A stretch of DNA of 64,000 nucleotides from Kitagawia praeruptora (taxonomy: Eukaryota; Streptophyta; Magnoliopsida; Apiales; Apiaceae): positions 16,598,501 through 16,662,500 of the forward strand of contig CM075348.1 in assembly GCA_037693485.1 (NCBI GenBank). Direction: 5' to 3'. The notes below the pieces were generated by a model, which worked only from the letters and a program-made list of their open reading frames with translations, had not been told where the DNA came from and made no database searches. Shown piece after piece: positions 46,119-57,517 of this stretch. A program made the translations under genes and the position numbers. The first letter of the stretch is position 1; every line of letters begins with the position of its first letter.

Positions 46119-48944
46119 TTGCAGGGCACAGGAAAGAAGCATTCAATTATCTTGGACAGTGGATGCTCTGGACATATGACTGGAAAGAAGTCCCTGCTTA
46201 CAAAGTTTGAGAGGAAAGCTGGCCCAGTAATATCTTTTGGAGATGGCAACAAAGGAGAAACTCTGGGATATGGCTCAATTGTTTTGGGGAATGTCATCAT
46301 AGGAAATGTAGCACTGGTTGAAGGCTTGAAACATACTCTTTTAAGCATAAGTCAACTGGGTGATAAAGGTTACAAATCAATCTTTGACAGAGAAGGATGC
46401 AAAATCTTGAATATGCAGAATGGAGACATTGTTCTAACTGGTCAAAGACATGGTAACATATATGAAGCCAGCTTAAGTGATACATCTAAAGGAATTGTTA
46501 GATGTCTCTACAGCAAAGCAACAAGTGATGAAAGCTGGAATTGGCACAAGAAGCTCTCACATCTTAATTTCAAGAAGCTTAATCAACTTGTTAAACACAA
46601 TTTGGTGAGAGGCCTACCACAGGCAAATTTTGTGCAAGATGGACTTTGTGATGCATGTCAGCTTGGAAAGCAAAGAAGAACCACTTTCAAGAGCAAAACT
46701 GAAAATTCAATTACTGAACCATTTCACATGCTACATCTTGATCTGTTTGGTCCAGTAAACATTATGTCTATCAGCAAGAAAAGATATGCTCTAGTTATGG
46801 TGGATGATTTCACAAGGTTCACATGGGTGTTCTTTCTACACAAGAAGGATGAAGCTCCTCAGCAAATCATTGAACTCATCAAGAATATTCATAATAACTC
46901 TGAGTACAAAGTCAAAGTACTTAGGAGTGACAATGGTACAGAATTCAAGAATTCTACAATGGAGGGGTTTTGTGCAGACAATGGAATCACTCAACAGTTT
47001 TCTGCACCTGGTACACCTCAACAGAATGGTGTAGTGGAAAGAAAGAACAGGACTCTCATAGAGGCAGCAAGAACCATGCTTGCAGATGCAAAACTTCCAA
47101 CCTACTTTTGGGCAGAAGCTATTAACACTGCATGTTTCACTCAAAATTGTACCTTGATAAATAGTCATGGAAAAACTCCCTATGAGATGATCAAAGGAAA
47201 GAAACCAAGTGTGAAATATTTTCACATCTTTGGATGCAAATGCTATGTCCTAAAAGTTCATCCAGAACAACTTGGAAAATTTGAAGCCAAATCGGATGAA
47301 GCAATTTTTCTAGGATATTCAGCATCTAAGGCCTTCAAAGTTTATAATCTCAGAACTCACATTGTTATGGAATCAATTCATGTTGCATTTGATGATAAGA
47401 AATTTGGAATTTTGCAAACTGATGAAAGCCATGACAAATTGGAATTTGAAAATCTGAAGAATTCTGAGATACTCTCAAGTGATGATGAAGGTTCTCCAGA
47501 AGGAATTTCTATTGCTTCTCAAAGGAATGCTACTGTTGAGGGGGAGCAAATAAATCAGAGAGAACACAGTAATCATCAGGAGCAGACTAGTCTTTCAGAG
47601 TCTATTCCATCAGGAATTGACGTTTCAGAGTCTACTCCATCAGGAACTGACCTTTCAGAGTCTACTGAGGAAAGATCAGTAACTAGCAGCAATATGGAAT
47701 CTACTGATTCTATTGATCAAAGGAGAGTTTTTGAAGGTAGAGAGAATTCTTCTACAAGGGATATCACTAACTTAGGGGGAGAGACTAGCAGAGTTAATTT
47801 ACCACCTGTTAGAAAATGGACAAAGGATCATACTGAAGATTTGATAATTGGTGATCCAAATAGTGGTGTTCGAACTAGAAGATCAATTCAAAATGAATGC
47901 TTGTATAGTTGCTTTCTCTCAAAGAATGAACCTAAGAAGGTTGAAGAAGCCTTACAGGATCCTGATTGGGTAATTGCAATGCAGGAGGAGTTAAATGAGT
48001 TTGAGAGAAACAAAGTTTGGAAACTGGTACCAAGACCTAAAGATAGATCTATTGTTGGTGCAAGATGGGTTTTCAGAAACAAGCTAGATGAATCTGGTAT
48101 GATTGTAAGAAACAAAGCAAGACTGGTGGCCAAGGGTTATTCTCAGGAAGAAGGCATTGATTATGATGAGACCTTTGCACCTGTAGCAAGATTGGAAGCA
48201 ATCAGAATGTTTCTTGCATTTGCAGCTCATTCAAAATTCAAGGTATACCAGATGGATGTAAAGAGTGCTTTTCTAAATGGCAAACTTGATGAAGAAGTGT
48301 ATGTAGAACAGCCACCTGGATTTGTTGATCCAAAGTTTCCAAATCATGTCTACAAACTTGACAAGGCACTCTATGGACTAAAGCAGGCACCAAGAGCATG
48401 GTATGAGACTTTGTCTAAATTTCTTCTTGAAAATGGCTTCACAAGAGACTCTGATTATGCAGGGTGTAAGATAGACAGGAAAAGCACTACAGGTACATGT
48501 CAACTCTTGGGAAATAGATTGATTTCTTGGGCAAGCAAGAAGCAACAATCTGTTTCAACCTCAACTGCAGAAGCTGAGTACATAGCAGCAGGCAGTTGTT
48601 GTGCACAGCTCCTTTGGATAAGAAATCAGTTGCTGGATTATGGTATGACACTTAGTAATATTCCTATGTTTTGTGATAATACTAGTGCTATTAAAATTGC
48701 AGAAAATCCAGTTCAACATTCAAGGACTAAGCACATTGATGTCAGGTATCATTTTATTAGAGAACATATTGAGAGTGGTACTGTGGAACTTCATTTTGTT
48801 CCTACTGACAAACAGCTTGCAGATATTTTAACTAAATCAATTGATGAGACTACATTCAGTAGACTAGTAAGTGAGTTAGGAATGTTAAATTTTAGATCTT
48901 TAACATCTGCAAAAGTAGCAAGGTATGTTGTTCTTAGCTTATAG
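46119..48944 (+). pseudogene. pol of outer copia element with in-frame deletion of the RT catalytic region
   Basis: The open frame runs 941 codons. Protease: LDSGCSGHMTG near residue 12. GAG-pre-integrase and HHCC zinc site: SWNWHKKLSHLNF then CDACQLGK. Integrase: DLFGPVN, RSDNGTEF and a PQQNGVVERKN motif, with the catalytic Asp and Glu visible. Reverse transcriptase begins normally (ARLVAKGYSQEEGIDY, VYQMDVKSAFLNG, YGLKQAPRAWY). At about 48445 it jumps from ENGFTR to DSDYAG, the RNase H start. The inner element has about 185 residues there, including the YVDD active site. The joint keeps the frame. It then ends with an intact-looking RNase H (STAEAEYIA, DNTSA). Confidence 0.93.
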
Positions 48945-50374
48945 ACTTGATATTCCTGTTAGGATCTATATTTGATTGTTAAATGCTTTAGCTATAACAC
49001 TTTGCCTTGATAAATTTCAGTATGATAGACTTGTTAATAATCATCAGGATTAGATTTGTTATCAGGATGCTGACGTCATCAGTATTGTGTCAGTATCAGG
49101 ATTATGAAAATTGTTTCAAATCCCGACGTTTACTTTTTGTAGTAATCTAATTCTGTGATGTGTTAAGTCTATGCCAGCAAGTTTTGATATTTGCATACTG
49201 ATAATTTATACATCATTCAAAAATCAAAAGACAAGCAGATAACAAGAAACTGTATTTTCATTAATAGAAATCATTACATGGAAATGAAATACAACATCTT
49301 TTTGTCTAAATTTCTATTGATAATTCTATACTTGTCTATTGATATGAACTCTGAGGAACAGGACAAGGAGCATCTCAAGAAATCCATCAGGGGATGAAAG
49401 CCTCGTTTGCTCTTGGATTCCTTGTCTGGGCGACTTGAATGAGAGCAGCTAACTTAAATGAATAGCATCTCCATCAAGATCAACCTCAGACTCTCGGCCA
49501 AATTCTTCATCCTCAAGTTTTGAGGAGGTTAGGGGAAGATTGTATCCAACAGATGGATGTTCTAGGAGAAACCTCTGGATATTTTCGAAAACCAATCCAT
49601 TCATGATTAGTTCGACGAGAAGAGTCATTTGTTCAAAGAGATGATCAAGAACAGGATGTTCATCGATCAAGAAAAATCTGAAAAATGGGTTTGAAGGGAA
49701 TTTTGGTTTGAGAAGCATTGTTGAGAAGAAAAGAAATTGAAAGGTTTTGGAGAATGGCATAAGGCGTCTGGTTCTTTTAAAGAAAGACGTGAGAAGCTGA
49801 GCAGTCACTTGGAAGTTTTAATGAAGTCAAATGCTAATTATTGCATGTGACTGTATTTCTTGTTTTCAAGAAATATTGAAAATATCTAACCAATTGATTT
49901 TCTGTTCAGATTAATTGTTTATTTTCTTTTTCAGATAAAAGAAAAATGCCACGTGGAAAACTCCATATTAAGTCTCTGATGATATTGATCAGGATTTCAT
50001 GTGTGACCATCAGGATTTGAAAATTATATTTTTAAATCACATTGCATTTTGTGATTATTTTGATGAGAGGTCATCAGGAAAAGGAAGCTGATCAGTATTG
50101 ATTATTTATACCCTGATTTATTTCATGAAAAATCAATTTTGGATTTTATTTTCCAAAAATCGTGGGTAACCGCATTTTTCAGGGACTGACACCTGTCAAT
50201 CTACGTGTCAACGTGGGATAGTGGTCTGAAAGATTTGTGAAATATATTTGTTTTGAAACTCTAATCGTGTAATTGCTTTCTCTAATTTTACATTCTCTAA
50301 AGCAAAAATCACTCTTGAGTTTTCAAAATCACTAATTCATTTCAAGAATTTTTCAAGTTCTTTTCAGATCAAAA
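48945..50374 (+). other. Spacer between pol and the env-like frame of the outer element
   Basis: No sense-strand gene. Contains an antisense open frame at 49449-49808 (listed separately) and several copies of the word ATCAGGAT/ATCAGGA also seen in the LTR. Confidence 0.6.
49449..49808 (-). CDS. Antisense open reading frame in the outer copia element, unknown
   Basis: 119 codons opposite to the element's genes. The protein starts basic and Phe-rich (SFFKRTRRLMPFSKTFQFL), has hydrophobic and Leu-rich middle segments, and ends acidic (SSKLEDEEFGRESEVDLDGD). I know of no domain that fits. Antisense frames are reported in some plant retrotransposons, but here it could also be chance or a captured piece; the low-complexity start argues for caution. 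Confidence 0.3.
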   Translation of the reverse strand: MTAQLLTSFFKRTRRLMPFSKTFQFLFFSTMLLKPKFPSNPFFRFFLIDEHPVLDHLFEQMTLLVELIMNGLVFENIQRFLLEHPSVGYNLPLTSSKLEDEEFGRESEVDLDGDAIHLS

Positions 50375-53300
50375 ATGGCAGCTCAGAGAAGATTACCTAA
50401 ATCAGTAGCCTTCAAGTTTGGTGACTTTGATTTTATGACAAACAATCATGTTGCAGCTATCACCAACAAGGAAGGAGTGTCATCTGATTTTCATCCAATC
50501 ATGGACTTTCTGGCGTATGGACCATTAAGTTATGCATTGACAGCATCTCCATAGATTAATCAAGTAGCTGTTTCACAAGCTTGGAAGAATGCTGAGGTAA
50601 TTGATTCTACTCAGAGTCAATCAGGTAAGATTGTTCTACATTTAGGACAAGATTCATTTGACATTACTGAATCTGTTGTTAATTCAGTACTTTGCTTACC
50701 TGTTACTGATAGTTATGTAAGTGTACCATCTGATGATAATATAAGAACTATGTTGTCTGAATTAGGTTATAGTGGACCTCTAGATAACATGAGCCAGTTG
50801 AATAGGTCTTTTCTTAGAAAGGAATGGTCTTTTTACTTTGATCAAATTGCTAAATGTTTTACTGGCAAATGTAGTTCTTTTCAGCAAATTACTTCTGTTA
50901 CATCACATATTGCTTATAGTTTGCTTTATGACAGAGTAATCAACATTGGTCATATTATCTTAAGTCAGATGAGTATTAAACTTGGGTTAAGAGATCAAAA
51001 CAGGAAAATGGTTTATTATCATAGATTTATGCAAATGTTTATTAACCATTTTATTCCTGATGTTGAAACTAGATTTGGTAGAGAACATTGTGTTTCTTCT
51101 TATGAACAGCAAAAGAGAATTTTCTCTGACATTACAAAGAAGGACAATGAAAAGAATCTAGATGAAATACCTGCAATTCATTATCCACAACATGTTCAGG
51201 TAATTCTTAAAACTCATCTTCCTACTTTCTACAATTCTTCTTTCTTTTGTGGTGAAATGGCTCAGGAATCTCAATTGGAGGAGAACCCACCTGTGTCTAC
51301 CCAAGTAGCCCAAAACATTATAGTCTCTGAAACAATTCAAGAACCAAATTTTGATCCACAGCCTATTGTTTCAAAGAAACCAACCTCTGGTGTTTCTCAA
51401 AAGACATCAGTTGTAAGGAAGAGAAGATTTGTTGTGTCAAGTAGTAGTAGTAATTCTAGTGAAGATGATGATGATTTAACTCTTGCTGAGAGAGCAGAAT
51501 TGAAGGCTGCAATTCAACTTTCTTTGTTAGCACAAAGAGATGAAAAACCTAGTCACAGCCAGGCTGCAGTCTCTCAAAAGGCTGTAGTTCTTAAAAAGGG
51601 AAAACAGTTACTGGATACTGTCTCTCAAAAGACTGTGTCTATTGAACCAAGATCTCATCCCAAGATCACTTCTGTGTCTACACCTCTTGAGTCTTCTCAG
51701 GATAAATCTTTTGCTCACTATATCAGGAGAACAAGGAGAAAGATTCAATTGTCACCTACACACACAGAGTCTAGTCCAACTAATATCATGCAGGTTTCTA
51801 CAAATCAAGCTACATCTATGTCAGTATTTGACAAGAGAGATCTGGATATTGATTCTTCATGGGAAACTACATTATCATACAGACTGGCTATGGGACTAAT
51901 TTCTCTCAAAGTGAAGTTGTCAATGCCTGTTCTAGATTTTCTGGTTGAAAGAGTACCAAAACTTTTATTTCCAGATGAATATGGACTTCTACATCAAAGA
52001 CTTGACTTAATGAAGATGTATTTCTATGTGTCTGTCAGAAGACAATTAGTCAAGAAATTTGGACTCTCGAAGCATGGTGCACTTCAATCACTTCATGCAT
52101 ATTTATTTGACAAGAATGTCATTATTGAAGATGCTTCAGCTCAAGGTGAACAACTGGAGGAAGTAGATAGAGGAATGCAGTCAACAGAAGATACTATTGC
52201 ACCAGTGGTGAATAGTAGGAAAGATCAGATCACAGTCACTGTAACACAAGAACCATCTAGTCAGAGGAAGGATGACTCAGGAGCTGTGATAGCTGATGTT
52301 GAAAGGACTTCTGTGATGACTGAAAATGCAAGTGAGATACCCTATGATATGGGAGGAATGACTTTGGTTGATTTTTCTGAAGATCAAACAAATCTTGTTC
52401 AGTCAGAGTCTATCCACCTTGAGGGTGTGTCTCAGCAAACAACACTTAAAGATGGTGATGTACTAACTATGGTGTCTAATGAAGTATTACTGAAGACATC
52501 AGAGTCTAGTAAAGAACCTGAAAGTGGTATACTGGAGCCTGTAGTTTCTGAAAGGAAAGAAGATGATTGTAAGGGTTCAGAGACTATAGCAGCTCACTCC
52601 TTGGAGAAAACCTCAAGCCACATGCCAAATGAGGAACCCTCTCTCCATGTGAGTTCAGGTATAAAAACTCCTTCTAAACTCTATTTTTCTGTAGGTCATG
52701 AGAGCACTTATCTAAATTTGAGTGATACACTTGAAAAGATGGACTTAGATCCACAATTTGAGCGGCTGGCTCCTGACCAGGCAAAAGGTGAGGTAGAAAG
52801 AGTGTTGACTTTAGTAAGTCAAAGTGAGAATGAGGGTATGGATGATCAACTCCATAGTGAGGGAGAGAAAATTAAGAAACCATCATTTGATTTCTGGGAT
52901 CAGGTTTTTCCTGAATCTTGGTCTGAAAATTTGGGTATGGATGCTGGTACTTATTCATTCATCAAAATGTATCAGAAGAATGACCTAGCACATCACAATG
53001 CAAAGCCAGAAGTTAAAGCTCAGAAGCAAAAGGAGAGGCTTGCAGGAATCATTAATAGAAGAGGTGCCAGGATAAAGCAATCTCTTGATACATATGTACC
53101 AGATGAAGATCCTAATGATCCTAGTGTTCCTTTGTATGTACTTCCAATATCAGCTAGAATTGAGACATCAACAGTCTTTGATCACTCTAAGGAGGAGTCA
53201 GGATTTGAAGATGTTAGTACACAGAATACTGGTGAAGGAGATGATGATCATGTTTCAGTTCCAGAACAGAAAGATGAAGATGTTGATACTTCTAATCAGG

Positions 53301-53695
53301 TTTTATTACTTGAATATCATACAACTCAAACAACTTCTTCTACAAGACTTGAAGATACAGTTCTTTCTGATTCTGATACTGAAGATACTAGAAGCACTTC
53401 CAACATTGAAGTTCATTCTGATGTTTTGAAAGATATTCAGAATTCTCAAATTGCTATTCAAACAAGACTTCAATCACTTGAAGATAACCAAGTCACAATT
53501 ATGGAAAATCAAGCAGTTCTTATGAATCTCATTTGTTCTGTTTCTGAATCTCTTGGAATTAATGTTGCTGATGTCAAAAAGGGGGAGATAAAGACAATTC
53601 AAAGACAACAACAACAACACCACCAGACTGAGGATGATAAAGCTGGGGGAGATAAAGATCAGACAAAGGGTAGTAAAAAGAAGAACCAGGAGTGA
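50375..53695 (+). pseudogene. Env-like third open frame of the outer Sirevirus-like element
   Basis: The frame starts with ATG at 50375 and runs to a TGA at 53695, 1,106 codons. It is broken once by an in-frame TAG at 50552-50554, so the long open part starts at 50750. The first 250 residues form a compact domain found in plant transposon proteins. The rest is Ser/Glu/Lys-rich and disordered, with repeated SQKT/SQKA motifs at about 51390-51630, and a C-terminal coiled-coil-like segment followed by a Gln-rich run. No clear signal peptide or transmembrane anchor is evident, so the name env-like rests on position only, as in other Sireviruses. Confidence 0.8.
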
Positions 53696-53913
53696 CAGTG
53701 GTGAATCTCAGCTAGGAAGTGGTAAAGGAAGAGCAGCATTAATAGTTAAAATTCTTTCTTCTAAGTACTAGATAAACGTCTACATCTGAGAAGGAGGTAC
53801 TTAAACTTCATAATTCTACATTCATAAATTCTATTCTGGTTGTATTGTTATATGTTTTGACATCCACAACTTAGATTTATGCTTCAAATTTTAAAGCATA
53901 AATAGGGGGAGAT

Positions 53914-54653
53914 TGTTAGGAATAATTCATAAGTTGTGATGTTAAGAATAGAATTTACACATTATACTTCTTGTAATCCTGATCTTATAAAGGATTTAGC
54001 ACTGTATATAGGATTTATGTGTAAGACAGTTGTCTGTATAGTTTAGTCAGGAATGAACAGTGTATCGGAGACTACATGTCAGGAACAGAGAGCAAATCCT
54101 GATGACGGTCCAATACTGATGGTTGATCAGATACTGATGCAGTGTACAGATCCTGATATCAGTCGTGTTACTGATGATGTCATTATGGATGCTACAGAAA
54201 CTGGTAAGTGCTATAAAACAGGATCGTTGTTTGAAGAACAAGCAAGAAGATATTATGAAGGAAAGAGTTTTTTTATTGAAGGAAACTATCGACTAGAAGG
54301 CAGAACATTGTCATGTATAGATTATATCTTTCTGTTATTAGTTGATAGGTAGCATTATAAATACTCTCTCAATATCATTGTAAAGAGCGACGAAGTTGTG
54401 AGTCGAACTAGTGAATGTGCGTAGCTCTGTATAAGGTTTGTATTTGAGAGTTCGAAACAAACAGAGAGAGATTTGTATTGTCAGCAGCTGCTAAAGGTAT
54501 TGTACACCTTTGGTAGAGTTTGTATTTGATCTTATTAATACAAACAAGAGTTTGATTCATTCGTTTATTCTTGTTCATATAATCAAGCAAAAATCAGACA
54601 CGATTATATAACTTGTATTCAACCCCCCCTTCTACAAGTTATTCGAGTTAACA
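53914..54653 (+). repeat. 3' LTR of outer copia element
   Basis: Same 740-bp length and termini as the 5' LTR; preceded by the polypurine tract at 53901-53912. Confidence 0.95.
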
Positions 54654-54989
54654 AAAACAATTGTCCAATTAATCTCAATGATGTGATATGAGTTGTACAA
54701 AAGGGGAGTAGCTAAAAAGCAATTACATGGAACTGAATGCTCCTCAAGGTAGAACTTGTGAGCTGAGATGGAATAACGAGGCAAAGTTTGTTAATACTGA
54801 CCTAAAATAGTGATACACGAGTGATTTGAATGTATAAAATGCATTAGCGAAAAGCCATTAGGCCCTCTGCTATGTTGGGATGTGATGTATTCATTGGGGG
54901 GGACACATGATTTACAGTGTACACTTATCGAACTAAATAGACTAAGCGCGTAATTGTAGAGCAAATAATACAAGATAGTATATGTTTAA

Positions 54990-55127
54990 GCGTGAGATCC
55001 ATTTGCGTAAGATGCCCTTCTCGGATCTGAAGGGTACTTGAAGTATATGCAAGTGGTCAGCTCCAAACACTTTCTCAAGGCGCAAATTGCAAGTGGTACC
55101 TACTGCATCTGGAAGAAGGCGTGTCAC
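54990..55127 (-). pseudogene. Sucrose synthase exon fragment (second piece) captured by the CACTA
   Basis: After a GCTCAG acceptor the frame reads VTRLLPDAVGTTCNLRLEKV, then FGADHLHILQVPFRSEKGILRKWISR, the highly conserved sucrose synthase segment. It diverges after ISR, where the normal exon continues. In phase with the next entry across a GT-AG intron. Confidence 0.88.
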
Positions 55128-55246
55128 CTGAGCAAAAAGCAAAATCTAGTATTAAGGAAGAAAGCTTGGAGATAAAATAAAAGGGAGGAGCCATAAAAGA
55201 TGTGACTGGATACAAGTAAAGAACCAGCAAAATCATGCACACTAAC

Positions 55247-55342
55247 AATTAATATGCGAGGTATGATATCAAGTCCTTGCTCCTTAATACACTTGGTCAT
55301 TTCATGTTCCATTGCTGGAACTTGATCCAAAATATAGACAAC
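55247..55342 (-). pseudogene. Sucrose synthase exon fragment (first piece) captured by the CACTA
   Basis: 96 bases, 32 codons, with a CTCCAG acceptor and GTTAGT donor. Translation VVYILDQVPAMEHEMTKCIK, then EQGLDIIPRILI, matches sucrose synthase just before the TRLLPDA segment. Two adjacent exons with their intron (119 bp) were thus taken from a genomic copy, not from mRNA. Confidence 0.9.
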
Positions 55343-55575
55343 CTGGAGGAGAAGTAAATCAAATTAGAAAATAAACATCCACATCTATGGATGAAAAGGC
55401 CATTGGATGAGGGTAGCAGTACTAAACATCAAAGGTTGAATTTAACATCAATTTTTTTTCATGTAAGTGGTTCTACCGAGGAAGAAATATCTAACAATGA
55501 CTTGCTGGTATCCAGTTTATAAAATTATGTGTGTATTCATAGAAAATTATGTCATAATGAGTATTGACTTAGTTT

Positions 55576-57140
55576 TTGTCTTTTTCAGCCTCCAAAAAGT
55601 TTCATGTCTCCACTCAAAACAAGGTAGTTTTATCGCACACATTTAGTACCTTTCTGAGTAAACGTTCAGTTGCTAAATTTCAAATCTATCCTAATATACA
55701 GGGAAAATCCACAACTTCAAGAAAGCAAACCACCAGCTATAAAAAATCAAAGATGAAGTTGAGGACAATTATAGTGATAAAACCTGGAGAATTGATTAGC
55801 TCGAAGTTTGAAACATGCAACCATGAAGACAACATAGTAGCTGATCAAGATACGATAATCATCAACTATAAGTCCTGCAGAAGCATAAAAATATAGTTGC
55901 ATTAGACGATATAATGCATGGATTCAGAATGGCAATAATAAATCATAATTAAGATTACTATGCAGACAAAAATTGAATACACACTATGTCACTATCTGGC
56001 TAGTACTAATGCATTAAAAGCCTCATACCTCAACCACAGAATACCTACTACAAGTTCATCAGAATTCTTAATTTAATCTACTACAATGAGTTCCCAAATA
56101 TCAATATGCTCTCATCAGGAACTATATAACATAAATTTGAAAAATTAGTCCCTATTCCGTGGATTAAGTTAACACCACTTAGTAGTAATCACAATGCGAA
56201 CATTCCACTTAAAAAGAATGGTTGACAATCCGGTGTTGGTATCAATGCCCACAATGGCTGTCTTCTAATAAACTGAACTTTTAAAAATGAAAGAAAAATT
56301 GGAATAAGAAGAATGGTATAGTTCTGTTAAGATTCACGTCTGCAAAAATTAAGAGAATTACATACCCAGCCAACAGTTGGTGCAGAAACGGAAATATGTG
56401 TTCGAGAATCTCCAGCAATCATGGCAACGCAAATTAGCCTCGCTTGAGTTTTGTGGAGTTGTTGACAGAACATGGTTCCAAATTGCAAAGTATCCGAGCA
56501 CAAGAATCGAAGCAAACAAGAAGACAAACTCAACAAACAAATAAATTACTCATTAAACCAAAAAATAATTAACCCAAACAAGAGAGCAATTAACACAAAT
56601 AAAATTAGGGTTTTAAGTTTAAAAAACCCCCCAAATTAAAATTAAACCCAATTAATTCGAGATTACATACACATTCAAGCTTAGACACTTACCAAATCAA
56701 CCATGCGAGCTTTAAATAATGAGCTTCGAGTAGTGAATTGAACAAAAATCGAGCTTCGAATATTCCGGTTGTATAGCTTCGAGATTTCGGTTACGAGCTT
56801 TGGAGATTTCGGTTATGAGCTTCGAGTGTGAGCCTTCGAACTGTGAGATCCCAGATATGTGAGTATCGCGAGAACGAGAGAGAGCCTGTGAGAGATTTAG
56901 GGTTCCGAGAGAGAAGTGAGAGGGAGAGAGAGGTGAGTCAGGAGAGAGAGATGTGATATTTTGTTTTTATGTTTTTATGATTTTGATTTTGTCTGGAAAT
57001 TGATAAGGGGGGAAATTGATTTTGTGTAATTGCTGAGAGGGGGAACAAAAATTGGCCAAGGCGGGCTAATAATTTTGTGCAGGGGGAAAACAAATTATTA
57101 TAAGGGGGAAAATTTGAGGGGCGCCTGAATTATTTTTGAA
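55576..57140 (-). other. Promoter-proximal part of the CACTA with an unidentified exon-like piece
   Basis: A frame at 56540-56358 (minus) begins with a hydrophobic segment (VFLFASILVLGYFAIWN) and then a Cys-rich stretch (CHDCWRF..CTNC), before a GTATGTAATT donor-like site at about 56366. I do not recognise it; it may be another captured first exon. Upstream 56860-56960 is GA-rich (GAGAGAGAG), as in many plant 5' leaders. The 106-codon frame at 55576-55896 on + is not supported. Confidence 0.35.
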
Positions 57141-57144
57141 AGGG

Positions 57145-57330
57145 GTTTAGACATCACTTCCTTAATTAATTGATGTCCAACAGAGTTTCATTTTTTTAAA
57201 AGAAGGGATTAGACATTGCTTTCCTTATTGACTGATGTAAAGTTTCTAAAAAGACATCACTTTCTTAACAAGTGATGTAAAAAACTGTTTTAACATCGGT
57301 GGTTTTTCCGACTGATGTCTAATGTGCGAT
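57145..57330. repeat. CACTA right subterminal repeats
   Basis: GACATC/GATGTC words in both orientations, mirror of those at the left end. Confidence 0.85.
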
Positions 57331-57517
57331 GTCTTTTGCTGTTTTTCTAGTAGTGAATGAGCCGATATATAAGAACAGTGTCAAAAATTTAGTTACAAAA
57401 AAAAATTATAATTGAAGAATCGAACCACCAAAGCATCCTGCTTAGCCATCTGCATCTTCCTCGCCTTCCTCTTCACCCGAGAGGTGGCCTAACGAATGAA
57501 TCATTCTCCACAGATAT

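Larger units (their letters stand above)
30669..54653 (+). mobile_element. Outer Sirevirus-like copia LTR retrotransposon, 24 kb with nested insert
   Basis: LTRs at 30669-31408 and 53914-54653 are both 740 bp and differ at four positions by eye. Target duplication AAAAC at 30664-30668 and 54654-54658. The primer-binding site TGGTATCAGAGCA (31411) matches initiator tRNA-Met; the polypurine tract is AATAGGGGGAGA (53901). Inside are gag, pol in a different frame, and a third env-like frame, the layout of the Sirevirus/SIRE branch. Without the nested element it is about 11.6 kb. All three genes are damaged, so it cannot move on its own. Confidence 0.95.
28783..57355 (-). mobile_element. CACTA (En/Spm) element carrying gene fragments and split by nested retrotransposons
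   Basis: The ends are CACTACTAGAAAAA (28783) and TTTTTCTAGTAGTG (57342-57355), perfect inverted repeats, flanked by the 3-bp duplication AAT (28780-28782 and 57356-57358). Subterminal zones 28803-29285 and 57145-57330 are dense in GACATCG/CGATGTC words in both orientations, the typical transposase-binding repeats. Span is 28,573 bp; without the nested copia element and its duplicated 5 bp it is about 4.58 kb. I see no CACTA transposase. Exon pieces of ordinary genes lie inside, all on the minus strand, which gives the orientation used here. Confidence 0.92.

Noticed and set aside
53085..53429. 114-codon Ile/Leu/Met-rich frame within the env-like gene
   Set aside because: Alternative-register shadow of the env-like frame.
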